Shown: piece by piece, positions 1-8,539 of the stretch
Position numbering within the stretch: the stretch's first letter is position 1
How the letters are laid out: every line of letters begins with the position of its first letter
Source: Streptomyces ficellus
Lineage (GTDB): Bacteria > Actinomycetota > Actinomycetes > Streptomycetales > Streptomycetaceae
Length of the DNA stretch: 64,000 nt
Assembly (NCBI RefSeq): GCF_009739905.1
Contig: NZ_CP034279.1
Coordinates: 3,224,001 to 3,288,000 of the forward strand
Reading direction: 5' to 3'
Notes under the pieces: model-generated
What the model saw: the letters and a program-made list of their open reading frames with translations, nothing else
The model's database searches: none
What the model was told of the DNA's origin: nothing
Position numbers and translations under genes: made by a program

Positions 1-1330
1 GGCCGTCGGCGGTCACCACCGTGCCGGCCAGGGCGTTGACGCCGGTGAGGGTGCCCGTCTTGGCCCGGACCAGGCCCGCGCCCGCAGCGCCCGGCGAGCC
101 GTCGGCGTAACGGTCCTCCAGAGTGCCGGTGAAGCCGCCGACGGGCAGGCCCGTGAGGACCGGGCGCAGTTGGGGCCGGTCGGGGTCGGCCGCCCGGGCG
201 AGCAGCGCGGTCAGCAGGGCGGCGGAGACCCGGTCGCCGCGGTCCAGCCCGCTGCCGTCGGCGAACCGCGCCCCGGCGAGCGGTACGCCCAGTTCGCGCA
301 GTTCACCGGCGACCGCGCGGCCGGCGCCCTCGAAGCTCGCGGGGTGGCCGGTGGCGATCGCGGTCTGCCGGGCGAGGGCTTCGGCGAGGTCGTTGTCGCT
401 GTGGGTCAGGGCACGCTCGACGAGCGCCGACAGCGGCTCGGACCAGGTCCTGGCGAGCGGGACCGCCTTCTTGGGGGCACGCGCGCGTGCCGGGGGTTTT
501 CCGGCGTGGACGCCCTGGGCGGTGAGCAGGCCGGCGAAGGCGCGGGCGGTGTCGCCCGCCGGGTCTGCGGAGCGCGGGGCGGGCCCGGTGGCGGTGCCGC
601 CGAGCCGTCCCTCGTCGGTCATCAGGGCGGTGACCGGGGCGATGTTGTCGTTGACGCCGATCGGGTGGCGTTCGGGTCCGGTGTACCGGGAGGTGTCGTA
701 CGCCAGCTGTACGGAGGTGACGCCGCGGGAGCGCAGGGCGCGGGCGGTGTCGGCGGCCAGGGCGCGCAGCCGGGCCGCGTCGAGCGTGGGGTCGCCGCCG
801 CCGACGAGCGTGACGCGGCGGGCGTCGGGGGTGGCGACGACGGTGGTGGGGATGCGGTGGTCGGGGCCGAGGGCGGAGAGCGCGGCCGCCGCGGTGGCGA
901 TCTTGACGGTGGACGCGGGGGTCATCGGGGTGCCCGCGCCGCTGCCGTACAGCTGCTTGCCGGTGGCGGCGTCGACGACCGACGCCGTACGCAGCGGGCC
1001 GAGGCCCGGGTCGGCGAGCAGCGGCCCGAGGGCGCCCGCGAGGGCGGCGGCCGGTTTGGGCGCGGCGGGCTTCGGGGCGGCGTCGGCCCGCGGGGCGGCG
1101 AGGGCCGTGAGGACCCCGGGGGCGCTGGGAGCCGGCGCCGGGGCGGGCCGCTGCGGGCCGGCCGCGTGGTGATCTGCGCCACCTGTACGGGGCTGGGCGG
1201 CGGCCCGGGTGCGCTCGGCCGTACGCTGACCCGAGTCCCAGGGCCCGGCCAGGGTCACCGCCCCGGCCGCCAGGACGAGGCCGAGCACGGCGGAGCCTGC
1301 GGAGAGCCGCACCACCTTCGGCTCCAGCAC
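1..1330 (-). CDS. dacB: D-alanyl-D-alanine carboxypeptidase/endopeptidase (S13/PBP4 type), 3' end missing
   Basis: Extracytoplasmic serine peptidase that trims or cleaves peptidoglycan stem peptides. The reading frame runs from a GTG at 1330 (AAGGGG ribosome site upstream) off the left window edge, so the C-terminus is not seen. The N-terminus has a short hydrophobic signal/anchor (about residues 7-30) and then a Pro/Ala-rich linker. The three penicillin-binding motifs are present in order: STVK (SxxK nucleophile), SDN in THSDNDLAEAL, and KTG in AKTGTLTG close to the window edge. The large insert between SxxK and SDN is typical of PBP4/DacB. It diverges from ppa across about 157 bp. Confidence 0.9.
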   Translation of the reverse strand, partial: MLEPKVVRLSAGSAVLGLVLAAGAVTLAGPWDSGQRTAERTRAAAQPRTGGADHHAAGPQRPAPAPAPSAPGVLTALAAPRADAAPKPAAPKPAAALAGALGPLLADPGLGPLRTASVVDAATGKQLYGSGAGTPMTPASTVKIATAAAALSALGPDHRIPTTVVATPDARRVTLVGGGDPTLDAARLRALAADTARALRSRGVTSVQLAYDTSRYTGPERHPIGVNDNIAPVTALMTDEGRLGGTATGPAPRSADPAGDTARAFAGLLTAQGVHAGKPPARARAPKKAVPLARTWSEPLSALVERALTHSDNDLAEALARQTAIATGHPASFEGAGRAVAGELRELGVPLAGARFADGSGLDRGDRVSAALLTALLARAADPDRPQLRPVLTGLPVGGFTGTLEDRYADGSPGAAGAGLVRAKTGTLTGVNALAGTVVTADG

Positions 1331-1487
1331 GGCTGACCAGCCCCTTTCGCGAGCACACAGTTGCGTGAGGGACACTTAACCACTGAGCTGTGCCGCGAGC
1401 ACGGCACCCCCGGTGAGCACGGCGGTCCGGTCCTGCTGGGGGAGCAGTATCACCCGACGTTTTGTGTTGATCTTGGAGGAGCCACCC

Positions 1488-1982
1488 GTGGAGTTCGACG
1501 TCACCATCGAGATCCCGAAGGGGTCGCGGAACAAGTACGAGGTGGACCACGAGACCGGTCGTATCCGACTGGACCGCCACCTCTTCACGTCGACCGTCTA
1601 CCCGGCCGACTACGGCTTCGTCGAGGGCACCCTGGGCGAGGACGGCGACCCGCTGGACGCGCTGGTCATCCTGGACGAGCCGACCTTCCCGGGCGTGCTC
1701 GTCAAGTGCCGCGCCATCGGCATGTTCCGGATGACGGACGAGGCGGGCGGCGACGACAAGCTGCTGTGCGTCCCGGCCTCGGACCCGCGCATGGAGCACC
1801 TGCGCGACATCCACCACGTGTCGGAGTTCGACCGCCTGGAGATCCAGCACTTCTTCGAGGTCTACAAGGACCTGGAGCCCGGCAAGTCCGTCGAGGGCGC
1901 CGACTGGGTCGGCCGCGCCGAGGCCGAGGCCGAGATCGAGGCCTCCATCAAGCGCCTGGAGGCGCAGGGCGGCGCTCACTGA
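1488..1982 (+). CDS. ppa: Inorganic pyrophosphatase (family I, soluble)
   Basis: Hydrolyses pyrophosphate to phosphate in the cytoplasm, pulling biosynthetic reactions forward. It encodes 164 aa, the usual size for bacterial family I enzymes. The start is the GTG at 1488, set by GGAGGAG eight bases upstream; the longer upstream reading frame has no such site. Signature motifs are visible: [18 protein letters not shown], and the metal-binding acidic run [10 protein letters not shown]. Monocistronic: a strong hairpin follows the stop, and dacB diverges upstream. Confidence 0.97.
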   Translation: MEFDVTIEIPKGSRNKYEVDHETGRIRLDRHLFTSTVYPADYGFVEGTLGEDGDPLDALVILDEPTFPGVLVKCRAIGMFRMTDEAGGDDKLLCVPASDPRMEHLRDIHHVSEFDRLEIQHFFEVYKDLEPGKSVEGADWVGRAEAEAEIEASIKRLEAQGGAH

Positions 1983-2000
1983 GCCCCCTTCCTCCGCCCG

Positions 2001-2033
2001 ACGGGCGGCGCACCTGACCGGTGCGCCGCCCGT
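2001..2033 (+). terminator. Hairpin terminator after ppa
   Basis: Perfect 14-bp stem: 2001-2014 pairs with 2020-2033 around a 5-nt loop. It starts 18 bases after the ppa stop. There is no T-run, as is common for Streptomyces terminators. Confidence 0.75.
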
Positions 2034-2081
2034 CGTCGTGTGTGAGCCCTTGGCCGTGCCCATACTGGGCAGGCGGATCGG

Positions 2082-3761
2082 ATGGGTCGGATGGGAGTGA
2101 GGACGAGCACAGTGGCGCCGGAGACCGACGGTTCCGAGGACCGTAAGCCTCAGTCCGACGAGGCACACAGCGCCTTCACGCCCGTGCCGGGCGTGGAGCA
2201 GCCCTCCGGGCCCGAGGAGGACCCGCAGACGACGTCGGAATTCGCCCTCCCCGAGGGCCTGGCGCCCGAAGCGCCCCCCGAGCCGGAGGGATCGGCGTTC
2301 GCGCCGCCCTCGACGTACTCGGCGAAGGAGTCCCCTCCGGCGTTCACCCCCGCGCAGGGGTTCCCGGCGATACGGCTCTCCAAGGACGCGCCCTGGCAGG
2401 ACCGGATGCGCACCATGCTGCGCATGCCGGTGAGCGAGCGGCCGGTGCCCGAGCCCGTCCAGAAGCAGGACGAGGCCGGGCCCGCCGTACCGCGCGTGCT
2501 CGACCTGACGCTGCGTATCGGCGAGCTGCTGCTGGCGGGCGGCGAGGGCGCCGAGGACGTCGAGGCGGCGATGTTCGCGATCTGCCGCTCGTACGGGCTC
2601 GACCGCTGCGAGCCGACCGTCACGTTCACGCTGCTGTCGATCACCCACCAGCCCTCGCTGGTCGACGACCCGGTCACCGCCAACCGGACCGTGCGCCGCC
2701 GCGGCACCGACTACAACCGCCTGTCCGCCGTCTACACCCTCGTCGCCGACATCAACTCGGACGACTACGAGGTCTCGCTGGAGGAGGCCTACCGGCGCCT
2801 CGCCGAGATCCGCCGGAACCGCCACCCCTACCCGGGGTGGGTGCTCACGGTCGCCGCCGGCGGGCTCGCCGGCGCCGCGTCGATGCTCCTCGGCGGTGAC
2901 CTCGCCGTGTTCCTCATCGCGGCGGCGGGCGCGATGCTCGGCGACCGGCTGGCGTGGTTCTGCGCGGGACGCGGACTGCCGGAGTTCTACCAGTTCGCCG
3001 TGGCCGCGGTGCCCCCGGCGGCGCTCGGCGTCACGGTCAGCCTGCTGCACGCGGGGCTCCAGCCCAACGCGGTGATCACCGGTGGGCTGTTCGCGCTCAT
3101 CCCGGGCCGGGCGCTGGTCGCGGCCGTCCAGGACGGCCTGACCGGCTTCTACATCACCGCCTCGGCCCGCCTCCTGGAAGTCGGGTACTTCTTCGTCGCC
3201 ATCGTCGTCGGTGTGCTGTCCGTGCTGTACGGGGGCGTCCAGCTGGGCGCCAAGCTCAACCCCGAGGGCGTGGTCAACGCCGTCGAGCGGCCCGTCATCC
3301 AGATCCTCGCGGCGGTACTGCTGTCGGTGACCTTCGCGGTGCTGCTCCAGCAGGAACGATCCACTGTGCTGTTCGTGGCCCTCAACGGGGCCGCCGCATG
3401 GGTGATCTACGCGGCCATAGCGGTGACCGCGGGCGGCTCCACCGTCATGGCGACGGCGGTCGCGGCCGGGCTCGTGGGCCTCTTCGGGCAGCTGATGGCC
3501 CGGTACGAGCACACGTCGTCACTGCCGTACGTGACGGCGGCGATCGGGCCACTGCTGCCGGGCAGCGCCACGTACCTGGGGGTGCTGAACATCGCCCAGA
3601 ACAACATGGACGCGGGCTTCACGTCCCTGGCGCGGGCGGCGGCGCTCGCGCTGGCGATCGCGATCGGCGTGAACCTCGGTGGCGAGATGGCGCGCCTGTT
3701 CATCAGCGCGCCCGGCTCGGCCGCGCTCCGCCGCGCGGCCAAGCGCACACGCGGGTTCTGA
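2082..3761 (+). CDS. Threonine/serine exporter family membrane protein (ThrE)
   Basis: Predicted amino-acid exporter of the ThrE family, about 559 aa. The first ~145 residues are a hydrophilic, Pro/Glu-rich cytoplasmic extension. The conserved ThrE domain follows (VLDLTLRIGELLLAGGEGAEDVEAAM), and then about ten hydrophobic segments from residue ~260 to the end. This matches the fused ThrE/ThrE_2 architecture known from Corynebacterium ThrE. The start is uncertain: ATG 2082, ATG 2091 and GTG 2112 are all in frame, and GTG 2112 has GAGGAC upstream. The gene converges on dedA across the inverted-repeat element at 3809-4064. Confidence 0.85.
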   Translation: MGRMGVRTSTVAPETDGSEDRKPQSDEAHSAFTPVPGVEQPSGPEEDPQTTSEFALPEGLAPEAPPEPEGSAFAPPSTYSAKESPPAFTPAQGFPAIRLSKDAPWQDRMRTMLRMPVSERPVPEPVQKQDEAGPAVPRVLDLTLRIGELLLAGGEGAEDVEAAMFAICRSYGLDRCEPTVTFTLLSITHQPSLVDDPVTANRTVRRRGTDYNRLSAVYTLVADINSDDYEVSLEEAYRRLAEIRRNRHPYPGWVLTVAAGGLAGAASMLLGGDLAVFLIAAAGAMLGDRLAWFCAGRGLPEFYQFAVAAVPPAALGVTVSLLHAGLQPNAVITGGLFALIPGRALVAAVQDGLTGFYITASARLLEVGYFFVAIVVGVLSVLYGGVQLGAKLNPEGVVNAVERPVIQILAAVLLSVTFAVLLQQERSTVLFVALNGAAAWVIYAAIAVTAGGSTVMATAVAAGLVGLFGQLMARYEHTSSLPYVTAAIGPLLPGSATYLGVLNIAQNNMDAGFTSLARAAALALAIAIGVNLGGEMARLFISAPGSAALRRAAKRTRGF

Positions 3762-3808
3762 CCCCTGGTGGGGTGCGGGTCGGCTGCCTGCCGGCGGGGG
3801 TGGGCCGC

Positions 3809-4064
3809 GGCCCCTCCGGGCTCACCTCCTCGGCGCCGGCGGCCTTGGGTCACACGTAAGGGAGCCGTGCCGGCGCCGCCAACGCCTGCGGGGGCGACCC
3901 TGCACGGCCGCGGCCCGGTCGTATCCCGGCTGCGGGCCGGTTGCGATTGACCGCGGCGCGGAGGGGCCGTGCAGGGTCGCCCCCGCAGCCGATCGGCGGC
4001 TCGATACAGCGAGAAGAGTAGATGGGCGCCCCGCCGACGGCGAGGAGGTGAGCCCGGAGGGGCC
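3809..4064. repeat. Nested perfect inverted repeats between convergent genes
   Basis: Two nested pairs of perfect 24-bp inverted repeats lie in the thrE/dedA intergenic gap. Outer arms: 3809-3832 with 4041-4064. Inner arms: 3886-3909 with 3965-3988. The centre has a smaller hairpin (CGGCCC/GGGCCG). The DNA between outer and inner arms is not symmetric, so this is not one simple palindrome. The gap has no plausible gene. It could be a bidirectional terminator assembly or a small non-autonomous repeat element. Confidence 0.85.
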
Positions 4065-4117
4065 CCGACCGTACCCACCGGGCGCAACCAAGAGCACCCG
4101 CCCCACAGGAGCGAGCG

Positions 4118-4801
4118 TCAGCGCTTGGCGTGGCGGCCGCGGGCGGAGGGCGGCGTGCCGTCGTCGCCGGACGCGTCCTTCTTGCTCTTGGACCGGGCCC
4201 GCAGGTACTCGATCACGATCGGGACGACCGAGATCAGCACGATGAGGATCAGGATCGCCTCGATGTGCTCGTGCACGAAGTCGATGTTGCCCAGCGACGC
4301 TCCGAGCAGCGTCACGCCCGCGCCCCACAGGACGCCGCCGATGACGTTGAAGGTGATGAACGAGCGGTAGTTCATCCGGCTCACACCGGCGACGATCGGC
4401 GTGAACGTCCGCACGATCGGGACGAAGCGGGCGAGGATCAGCGACTTGGGGCCGTGCTTCTCGAAGAACTCATGGGCCTTCTCCACGTTCTCCTGCTTGA
4501 AGAGCCGGGAGTCCGGGCGCTTGAAGAGGGACGGGCCGACCTTGCGGCCGAAGAGGTACCCGACCTGGTCTCCGATGATCGCGGACAGCACGATCAGCGT
4601 GCACACCAGCCACAGCGGGGTGTCCAGGACGCCGGTGGTGACCAGCAGGCCCGTGGTGAAGAGCAGCGAATCGCCGGGGAGGAAGAACCCGATCAGCAGT
4701 CCGGACTCGGCGAAGACGATGACCAGGACGCCGATGAGGCCGAAGGTCTCGATGAGGTAGTCCGGGTCCAGCCAGCTCGGTCCGAGCGCTAGCGTATTCA
4801 C
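4118..4801 (-). CDS. DedA family membrane protein
   Basis: Integral membrane protein of the DedA (VTT/SNARE-associated) superfamily, 227 aa. Members act in membrane homeostasis, several as undecaprenyl-phosphate or phospholipid transporters. The DedA signatures are present: FAESGLLIGFFLPGDSLLF near residue 30, then FxRF-type LARFVPIVRTFTPIVAGVSRM and a C-terminal hydrophobic segment. The GTG start at 4801 has GGAG upstream. The C-terminal tail is short, basic and disordered. Monocistronic, convergent with thrE. Confidence 0.92.
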   Translation of the reverse strand: MNTLALGPSWLDPDYLIETFGLIGVLVIVFAESGLLIGFFLPGDSLLFTTGLLVTTGVLDTPLWLVCTLIVLSAIIGDQVGYLFGRKVGPSLFKRPDSRLFKQENVEKAHEFFEKHGPKSLILARFVPIVRTFTPIVAGVSRMNYRSFITFNVIGGVLWGAGVTLLGASLGNIDFVHEHIEAILILIVLISVVPIVIEYLRARSKSKKDASGDDGTPPSARGRHAKR

Positions 4802-4936
4802 GGTTCCGGGGCTCCTGGGTGGGGTGGGCGGGCGGTAAACGGCTGCCCAAAGCTATCAACGCTTCCGCCCTGCCCCCGGTTCCGTCCCCCCGGCCGGCAC
4901 CCGGCCGCACTCCGGCCCCACCCCGGCCCGCCCGGG

Positions 4937-5695
4937 TCAGGCGTTGCGGGCCGCGTTGGCGTGGATGGCGTCGCGGAAGTGCTCGGCCATTCCGGGGGCG
5001 ATGGCCTCGAAGTACGCGGTGAAGCGCTCGTCCGCGACGTACATGTCCCCGAGGCAGCGGTGCATCTCGTGGTCGCAGTCGTAGTGCCACTGGCCGATCT
5101 GGCGGCGGTGTTCCTCGGCCAGGTCCATCGCGCGTTCACCGGCCGGGGGCTCGCCGTCCGCCATCGCGGCCCGGTAGCGGGCTCCCCATTCGGTGGCCTC
5201 GTCCTGCATGCGCTGCCAGTCGGCCTTGGTGTAGCGGGCGGCCCGCGCCTGGGACTGCCGGTAGGCGTCGGTGTTGCCCCAGCGCTGCTGGACCTCTTCG
5301 GCGTACTGCTCGGGGTCGTGGTCCCCGAACACTTCGAACCTTTCCTCGGGCGTGAGGTTGATGCCCATCTTCTTCGCCTCCATGGCGTGTTCGACGGCCT
5401 CGGCCATCTTCTGCAGCTCGGCGATCCGCGCGGACAGCAGTTCGTGCTGGCGCCGCAGGTGCTCCCGCGGGTCCGCGTCGGGGTCGTCGATCAGGACCGC
5501 GACCTGGTCGAGAGGGAAGCCCAGCTCCCGGTAGAACAGGATCCGCTGCAGCCGGTCGAGGTCGGCGTCGTCGTAACGCCGGTGGCCCGCGTGGCTGCGG
5601 CCGCTCGGGGAGAGCAGCCCGATCTCGTCGTAGTGGTGCAGTGTGCGCACCGTCACACGGGCGAAACCGGCGACCTGTCCCACGGAGTAGCCCAT
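4937..5695 (-). CDS. tipA: TipA: MerR-family thiostrepton-responsive activator (TipAL) with internal TipAS start
   Basis: 252 aa. An N-terminal MerR winged-helix (YSVGQVAGFARVTVRTLHHY, residues 3-22) and coiled coil are followed by the TipAS drug-binding domain. Length and sequence closely follow S. lividans TipAL (recalled, not aligned). TipAL binds thiopeptide antibiotics covalently and activates its own promoter. The internal start that gives TipAS in S. lividans is preserved: Met110 (codon at 5366-5368, MGINLTPEERF) has GGAGG eight bases upstream. It therefore probably makes both the activator and an excess of the drug-sequestering domain. Transcribed from its own promoter inside the 3' end of padR. 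Confidence 0.95.
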   Translation of the reverse strand: MGYSVGQVAGFARVTVRTLHHYDEIGLLSPSGRSHAGHRRYDDADLDRLQRILFYRELGFPLDQVAVLIDDPDADPREHLRRQHELLSARIAELQKMAEAVEHAMEAKKMGINLTPEERFEVFGDHDPEQYAEEVQQRWGNTDAYRQSQARAARYTKADWQRMQDEATEWGARYRAAMADGEPPAGERAMDLAEEHRRQIGQWHYDCDHEMHRCLGDMYVADERFTAYFEAIAPGMAEHFRDAIHANAARNA

Positions 5696-5727
5696 GGCTG
5701 TCCGCTCCCTTCTTCTCGGTACGCCCC

Positions 5728-6336
5728 TCAGCCTGGTCCCTCACGTGACGTGAGGTGCAAGTCCGCGAAGGGGTCGCCCTCGCCGGCGAAGGTGTAGGCG
5801 CCGGCCTCGATGCGGGCGATCAGGCCGCGGGTCCACTGCGCCCCGGCGTCGGCGGAGTGGACCCACATGTTCATGATCTCGCCGATGTGCCCCAGGGACT
5901 CGGGGCCGTCCTCGGGGGTGTAGTACTCGGTGACGCCCGCCCGCCACCGCTCCAGTCCCTCGACGCGCTGCCGGAGCAGCGCGACGGCCTCCGCACGGGG
6001 CAGGTCGACGATGAAGCCGACGGCGGCGGACAGGACGTCCAGCTTCTGGTCGTACGCCGTGAGCGACTGGCGCAGCAGGGCGAAGTACTCCTCGGTGCCC
6101 TGGTCGGTGACCTCGTACTCGGTGCGGGGCGGGCCGCCGGCCGTGCTCGGCGCGGTTTCGTAGGCGTGGAGCAGTCCTTGCCTGGCCATCTGCTTGAGCG
6201 CGTGGTAGATCGAGCCGGGTTTGGCGTTGGACCACTCGTGGGCGCCCCAGAACTCCAGGTCGTTGCGGACCTGGTAGCCGTGTGCCCGGCCATGCTGGCG
6301 CACGGAGCCGAGGACCAGCAGCCGGATCGCCGACAT
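5728..6336 (-). CDS. PadR family transcriptional regulator
   Basis: 202 aa from the ATG at 6336 (a GTG codon directly precedes it). The N-terminal PadR winged helix is clear: LLVLGSVRQHGRAHGYQVRNDL, then SIYHALKQMARQGLL and the wing PPRTEYEVT. The C-terminal half is the alpha-helical dimerisation region of the Vir/PadR-C type. It is usually a repressor of neighbouring transport or detoxification genes. It lies 32 bp upstream of tipA on the same strand, and its 3' end carries the tipA promoter, so readthrough into tipA is also possible. The ligand is unknown. Confidence 0.88.
   Translation of the reverse strand: MSAIRLLVLGSVRQHGRAHGYQVRNDLEFWGAHEWSNAKPGSIYHALKQMARQGLLHAYETAPSTAGGPPRTEYEVTDQGTEEYFALLRQSLTAYDQKLDVLSAAVGFIVDLPRAEAVALLRQRVEGLERWRAGVTEYYTPEDGPESLGHIGEIMNMWVHSADAGAQWTRGLIARIEAGAYTFAGEGDPFADLHLTSREGPG
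5730..5760 (-). promoter_or_regulatory. tipA promoter and TipAL operator (19-bp spacer)
   Basis: On the minus strand: -35 TTGCAC (5760-5755), then a perfect odd-length palindrome CTCACGTCACGTGAG (5754-5740), then GGAC and a -10-like CAGGCT (5735-5730). The spacer is 19 bp. Over-long spacers with a central dyad are the hallmark of MerR-controlled promoters, and this matches the remembered S. lividans ptipA layout. All but the edge of the element lies in the last codons of padR. Confidence 0.88.
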
Positions 6337-6386
6337 CACCTCACGCCCTTCCTCTGGTCAATTTTGACCAGAGTACGCAGGGCCTG

Positions 6387-6923
6387 TCAGCCGTGTGCCA
6401 TGGCGAGCAGCTCGAAGGCGTTCTTGCCGTCCAGCGACTCCCGGATGATGTCGGCGTGCCCGGCGTGCCGGGCGATCTCCTCCACGAGGTGCATGCAGAG
6501 CCACCGGACGGAGACGCGGGCGTCCTTGGGGTACCAGGGGGCCTCGGGCAGGGGGAAGGTGTCGTCGAGGCTCGGTACCCCCCGTACGTACTCCTCGGTC
6601 TGCTTGGCGACCCCATCCCAGAAGTCCAGGACGGCCGGGACGGTCTCGCCCTCCTTGAGGCGGAAGCTGTCCGCGTACGCGTTCTCGGTGTTCATCCGCT
6701 CGTTGGGCCGCTGCTGGGCCATCCGCAGCCAGGACAGCTCCGTCTCCGCCGCGTGCTTGAGGAGCCCCGAGAGCGACAGGGCGCTGGCGCTGGGGCGGGA
6801 CGCGGCCTGTTCCTCGGTCAGTCCGGTCACCGAGCGGCGGAGCGCGCCGCGCTGTGCCTCGATGAAGTTCAGCAGCGCGCCGCGCTCGTCGCCGTGGGCC
6901 TCTGAGGGAACGTGAGTGACCAT
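6387..6923 (-). CDS. DinB family protein (DUF664-type)
   Basis: 178 aa if started at the ATG 6923 (MVTHVPSEAHGDERG); an upstream in-frame start at 6974 would add 17 residues without recognisable homology. It has the four-helix DinB/YfiT pattern with a conserved first helix (LLNFIEAQRGALRRSVTGLTEEQ), a His in LLKHAAETELSWL, and a C-terminal metal-ligand helix CMHLVEEIARHAGHADIIRE. The three His positions match the DinB metal triad. The superfamily includes mycothiol- and bacillithiol-dependent enzymes, so a thiol-transfer role is possible but not shown. Confidence 0.85.
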   Translation of the reverse strand: MVTHVPSEAHGDERGALLNFIEAQRGALRRSVTGLTEEQAASRPSASALSLSGLLKHAAETELSWLRMAQQRPNERMNTENAYADSFRLKEGETVPAVLDFWDGVAKQTEEYVRGVPSLDDTFPLPEAPWYPKDARVSVRWLCMHLVEEIARHAGHADIIRESLDGKNAFELLAMAHG

Positions 6924-7022
6924 GACCTGGTCCGCCTTTCCGGTCGGTGCCTGTGACCGGCAATCTACGGGCACTTCAGGTCAGGGGCTGTCCTCAACTC
7001 ACGGGCGGAGTGGGGAAGCGCC

Positions 7023-8480
7023 TCAGAAGGGGAACCGGCTGCGGCCGTGCTGGATGGAGATCCACTTGTAGGTGGTGAAGGCGTCGATGGTCGCCTCGCC
7101 GTTCAGCCGCCCCACTCCGGAGTGCTTCTCGCCGCCGAACGGCACGATCGGCTCGTCGTGGACGGTGCCGTCATTGATGTGGATCATGCCGGTGTGGATG
7201 CGCTGGGCGATGCGTACGCCGCGCTCGACGTCGCCCGTGTGCACGGCGCCGCTGAGCCCGTAGGGGGTGTCGTTGGCGATCCGTACCGCCTCGTCCTCCC
7301 CGTCGAAGGGGATGAGCATCACGACGGGTCCGAAGATCTCCTGGGTCAGGACCGGGGAGTCGGCCGGCAGGCCGGCCAGTACGGTCGGGGCGACGACGTT
7401 GCCCTCGGCGGTGCCGCGCACGAGCGCGGTCGCGCCGGCGTCGACGGTCTGCTCGACGAGCGTGGTGACGGCCTCGGCCTGGGAGGCGTTGATGAGGGGG
7501 CCGATGTGCGTGGTGGGGTCGGCCGGGTCGCCGGCCTTCAGGGTGCGCACCTTGGCGACGAACTTCTCGGTGAACTCCTGCTCCAGCGACCGGTCCACCA
7601 GCACCCGGTTCGCGGCCATGCACACCTGTCCCTGGTGCACGAAACGGCTGAAGACGGCGGCGTCGACGGCGTAGTCGACGTCGGCGTCGTCGAGCACGAT
7701 GAGGGCGCTGTTGCCGCCCAGTTCCAGGACGGACCGCTTGAAGTTGGCGGCGCAGACGGTGGCGACGTGCCGGCCGACCCGGTCGGACCCGGTGAACGAG
7801 ATGACCTTGGGCACGGGGTGCTCGATCAGCGCGTCGCCTATCTCGGCGATGTCGGTGATGACGACGTTGAGGAGTCCGGCCGGCAGGCCGGCGTCCTCGA
7901 AGATCTTCGCGACCAGGGCGCCGCCGAGGATCGGCGTGTTCTGGTGCGGCTTGAGGACGACCGCGTTGCCGAGGGCGAGCGCCGGGGCGACGGACTTGAT
8001 CGACAGGAGGAAGGGGAAGTTGAAGGGGCTGATGACGCCGACGACGCCGACCGGCACCCGGTAGAGCCGGTTCTCCTTGCCGTCGACGGGTGAGGGCAGG
8101 ATGCGGCCCTCGGGGCGCAGGGCCAGGTGGACCGCCTCGCGGAGGAACTCCTTGGCCAGGTGCAGTTCGAAGCCGGCCTTGGTCCGGGTGCCGCCGAGCT
8201 CGGCGATGATCGCCTCGGTGATCTCGGCCTCGCGCTCCTCGACGAGCCGCAGGGCCCGCTCGAAGACGGCACGGCGGGCGTACGGGTTGGTGTCCGCCCA
8301 CGCGCGCTGCGCCCGTTCGGCGGCCCGGTAGGCCTGGTCCACCTCGTCGACCGTGGCCACGGTGATGGAGGCGAGCTTCTCCTCGTTGTACGGGTTGAAG
8401 TCGATGATGTCCCACGAGCCGCCGCCGGCCCGCCACTCACCGTCTATGTACTGCTGGGCCAGGTCTGTGAAGTAGGACAT
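7023..8480 (-). CDS. NAD(P)-dependent aldehyde dehydrogenase
   Basis: 485 aa, full length for the ALDH superfamily. The catalytic elements are present: ISPFNFPF and VVLKPH for cofactor binding, the glutamate in VLELGGNSAL, the nucleophilic cysteine in HQGQVCMAANRV, and the C-terminal EIFGPVV. The FNFPF and HQGQVCMA details resemble benzaldehyde/vanillin dehydrogenases, so an aromatic aldehyde substrate is a reasonable guess. Single gene, 97 nt upstream of the DinB gene on the same strand. Confidence 0.9.
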   Translation of the reverse strand: MSYFTDLAQQYIDGEWRAGGGSWDIIDFNPYNEEKLASITVATVDEVDQAYRAAERAQRAWADTNPYARRAVFERALRLVEEREAEITEAIIAELGGTRTKAGFELHLAKEFLREAVHLALRPEGRILPSPVDGKENRLYRVPVGVVGVISPFNFPFLLSIKSVAPALALGNAVVLKPHQNTPILGGALVAKIFEDAGLPAGLLNVVITDIAEIGDALIEHPVPKVISFTGSDRVGRHVATVCAANFKRSVLELGGNSALIVLDDADVDYAVDAAVFSRFVHQGQVCMAANRVLVDRSLEQEFTEKFVAKVRTLKAGDPADPTTHIGPLINASQAEAVTTLVEQTVDAGATALVRGTAEGNVVAPTVLAGLPADSPVLTQEIFGPVVMLIPFDGEDEAVRIANDTPYGLSGAVHTGDVERGVRIAQRIHTGMIHINDGTVHDEPIVPFGGEKHSGVGRLNGEATIDAFTTYKWISIQHGRSRFPF

Positions 8481-8539
8481 GCCATCCCTTCCCGGGGGGC
8501 GCGACGCGGGGTGTGATGGGACGTCATCCTACTGGCGGG

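Noticed and set aside
303..3512. A 1069-residue minus-strand open frame covering dacB, ppa and thrE
   Set aside because: It crosses three well-supported genes, is low complexity (Arg/Gly/His), and has no recognisable domain. It is a GC-bias shadow frame.
5755..6917. Plus-strand 386-residue open frame opposite padR and the DinB gene
   Set aside because: It overlaps two recognisable genes antisense and has no domain; shadow frame.
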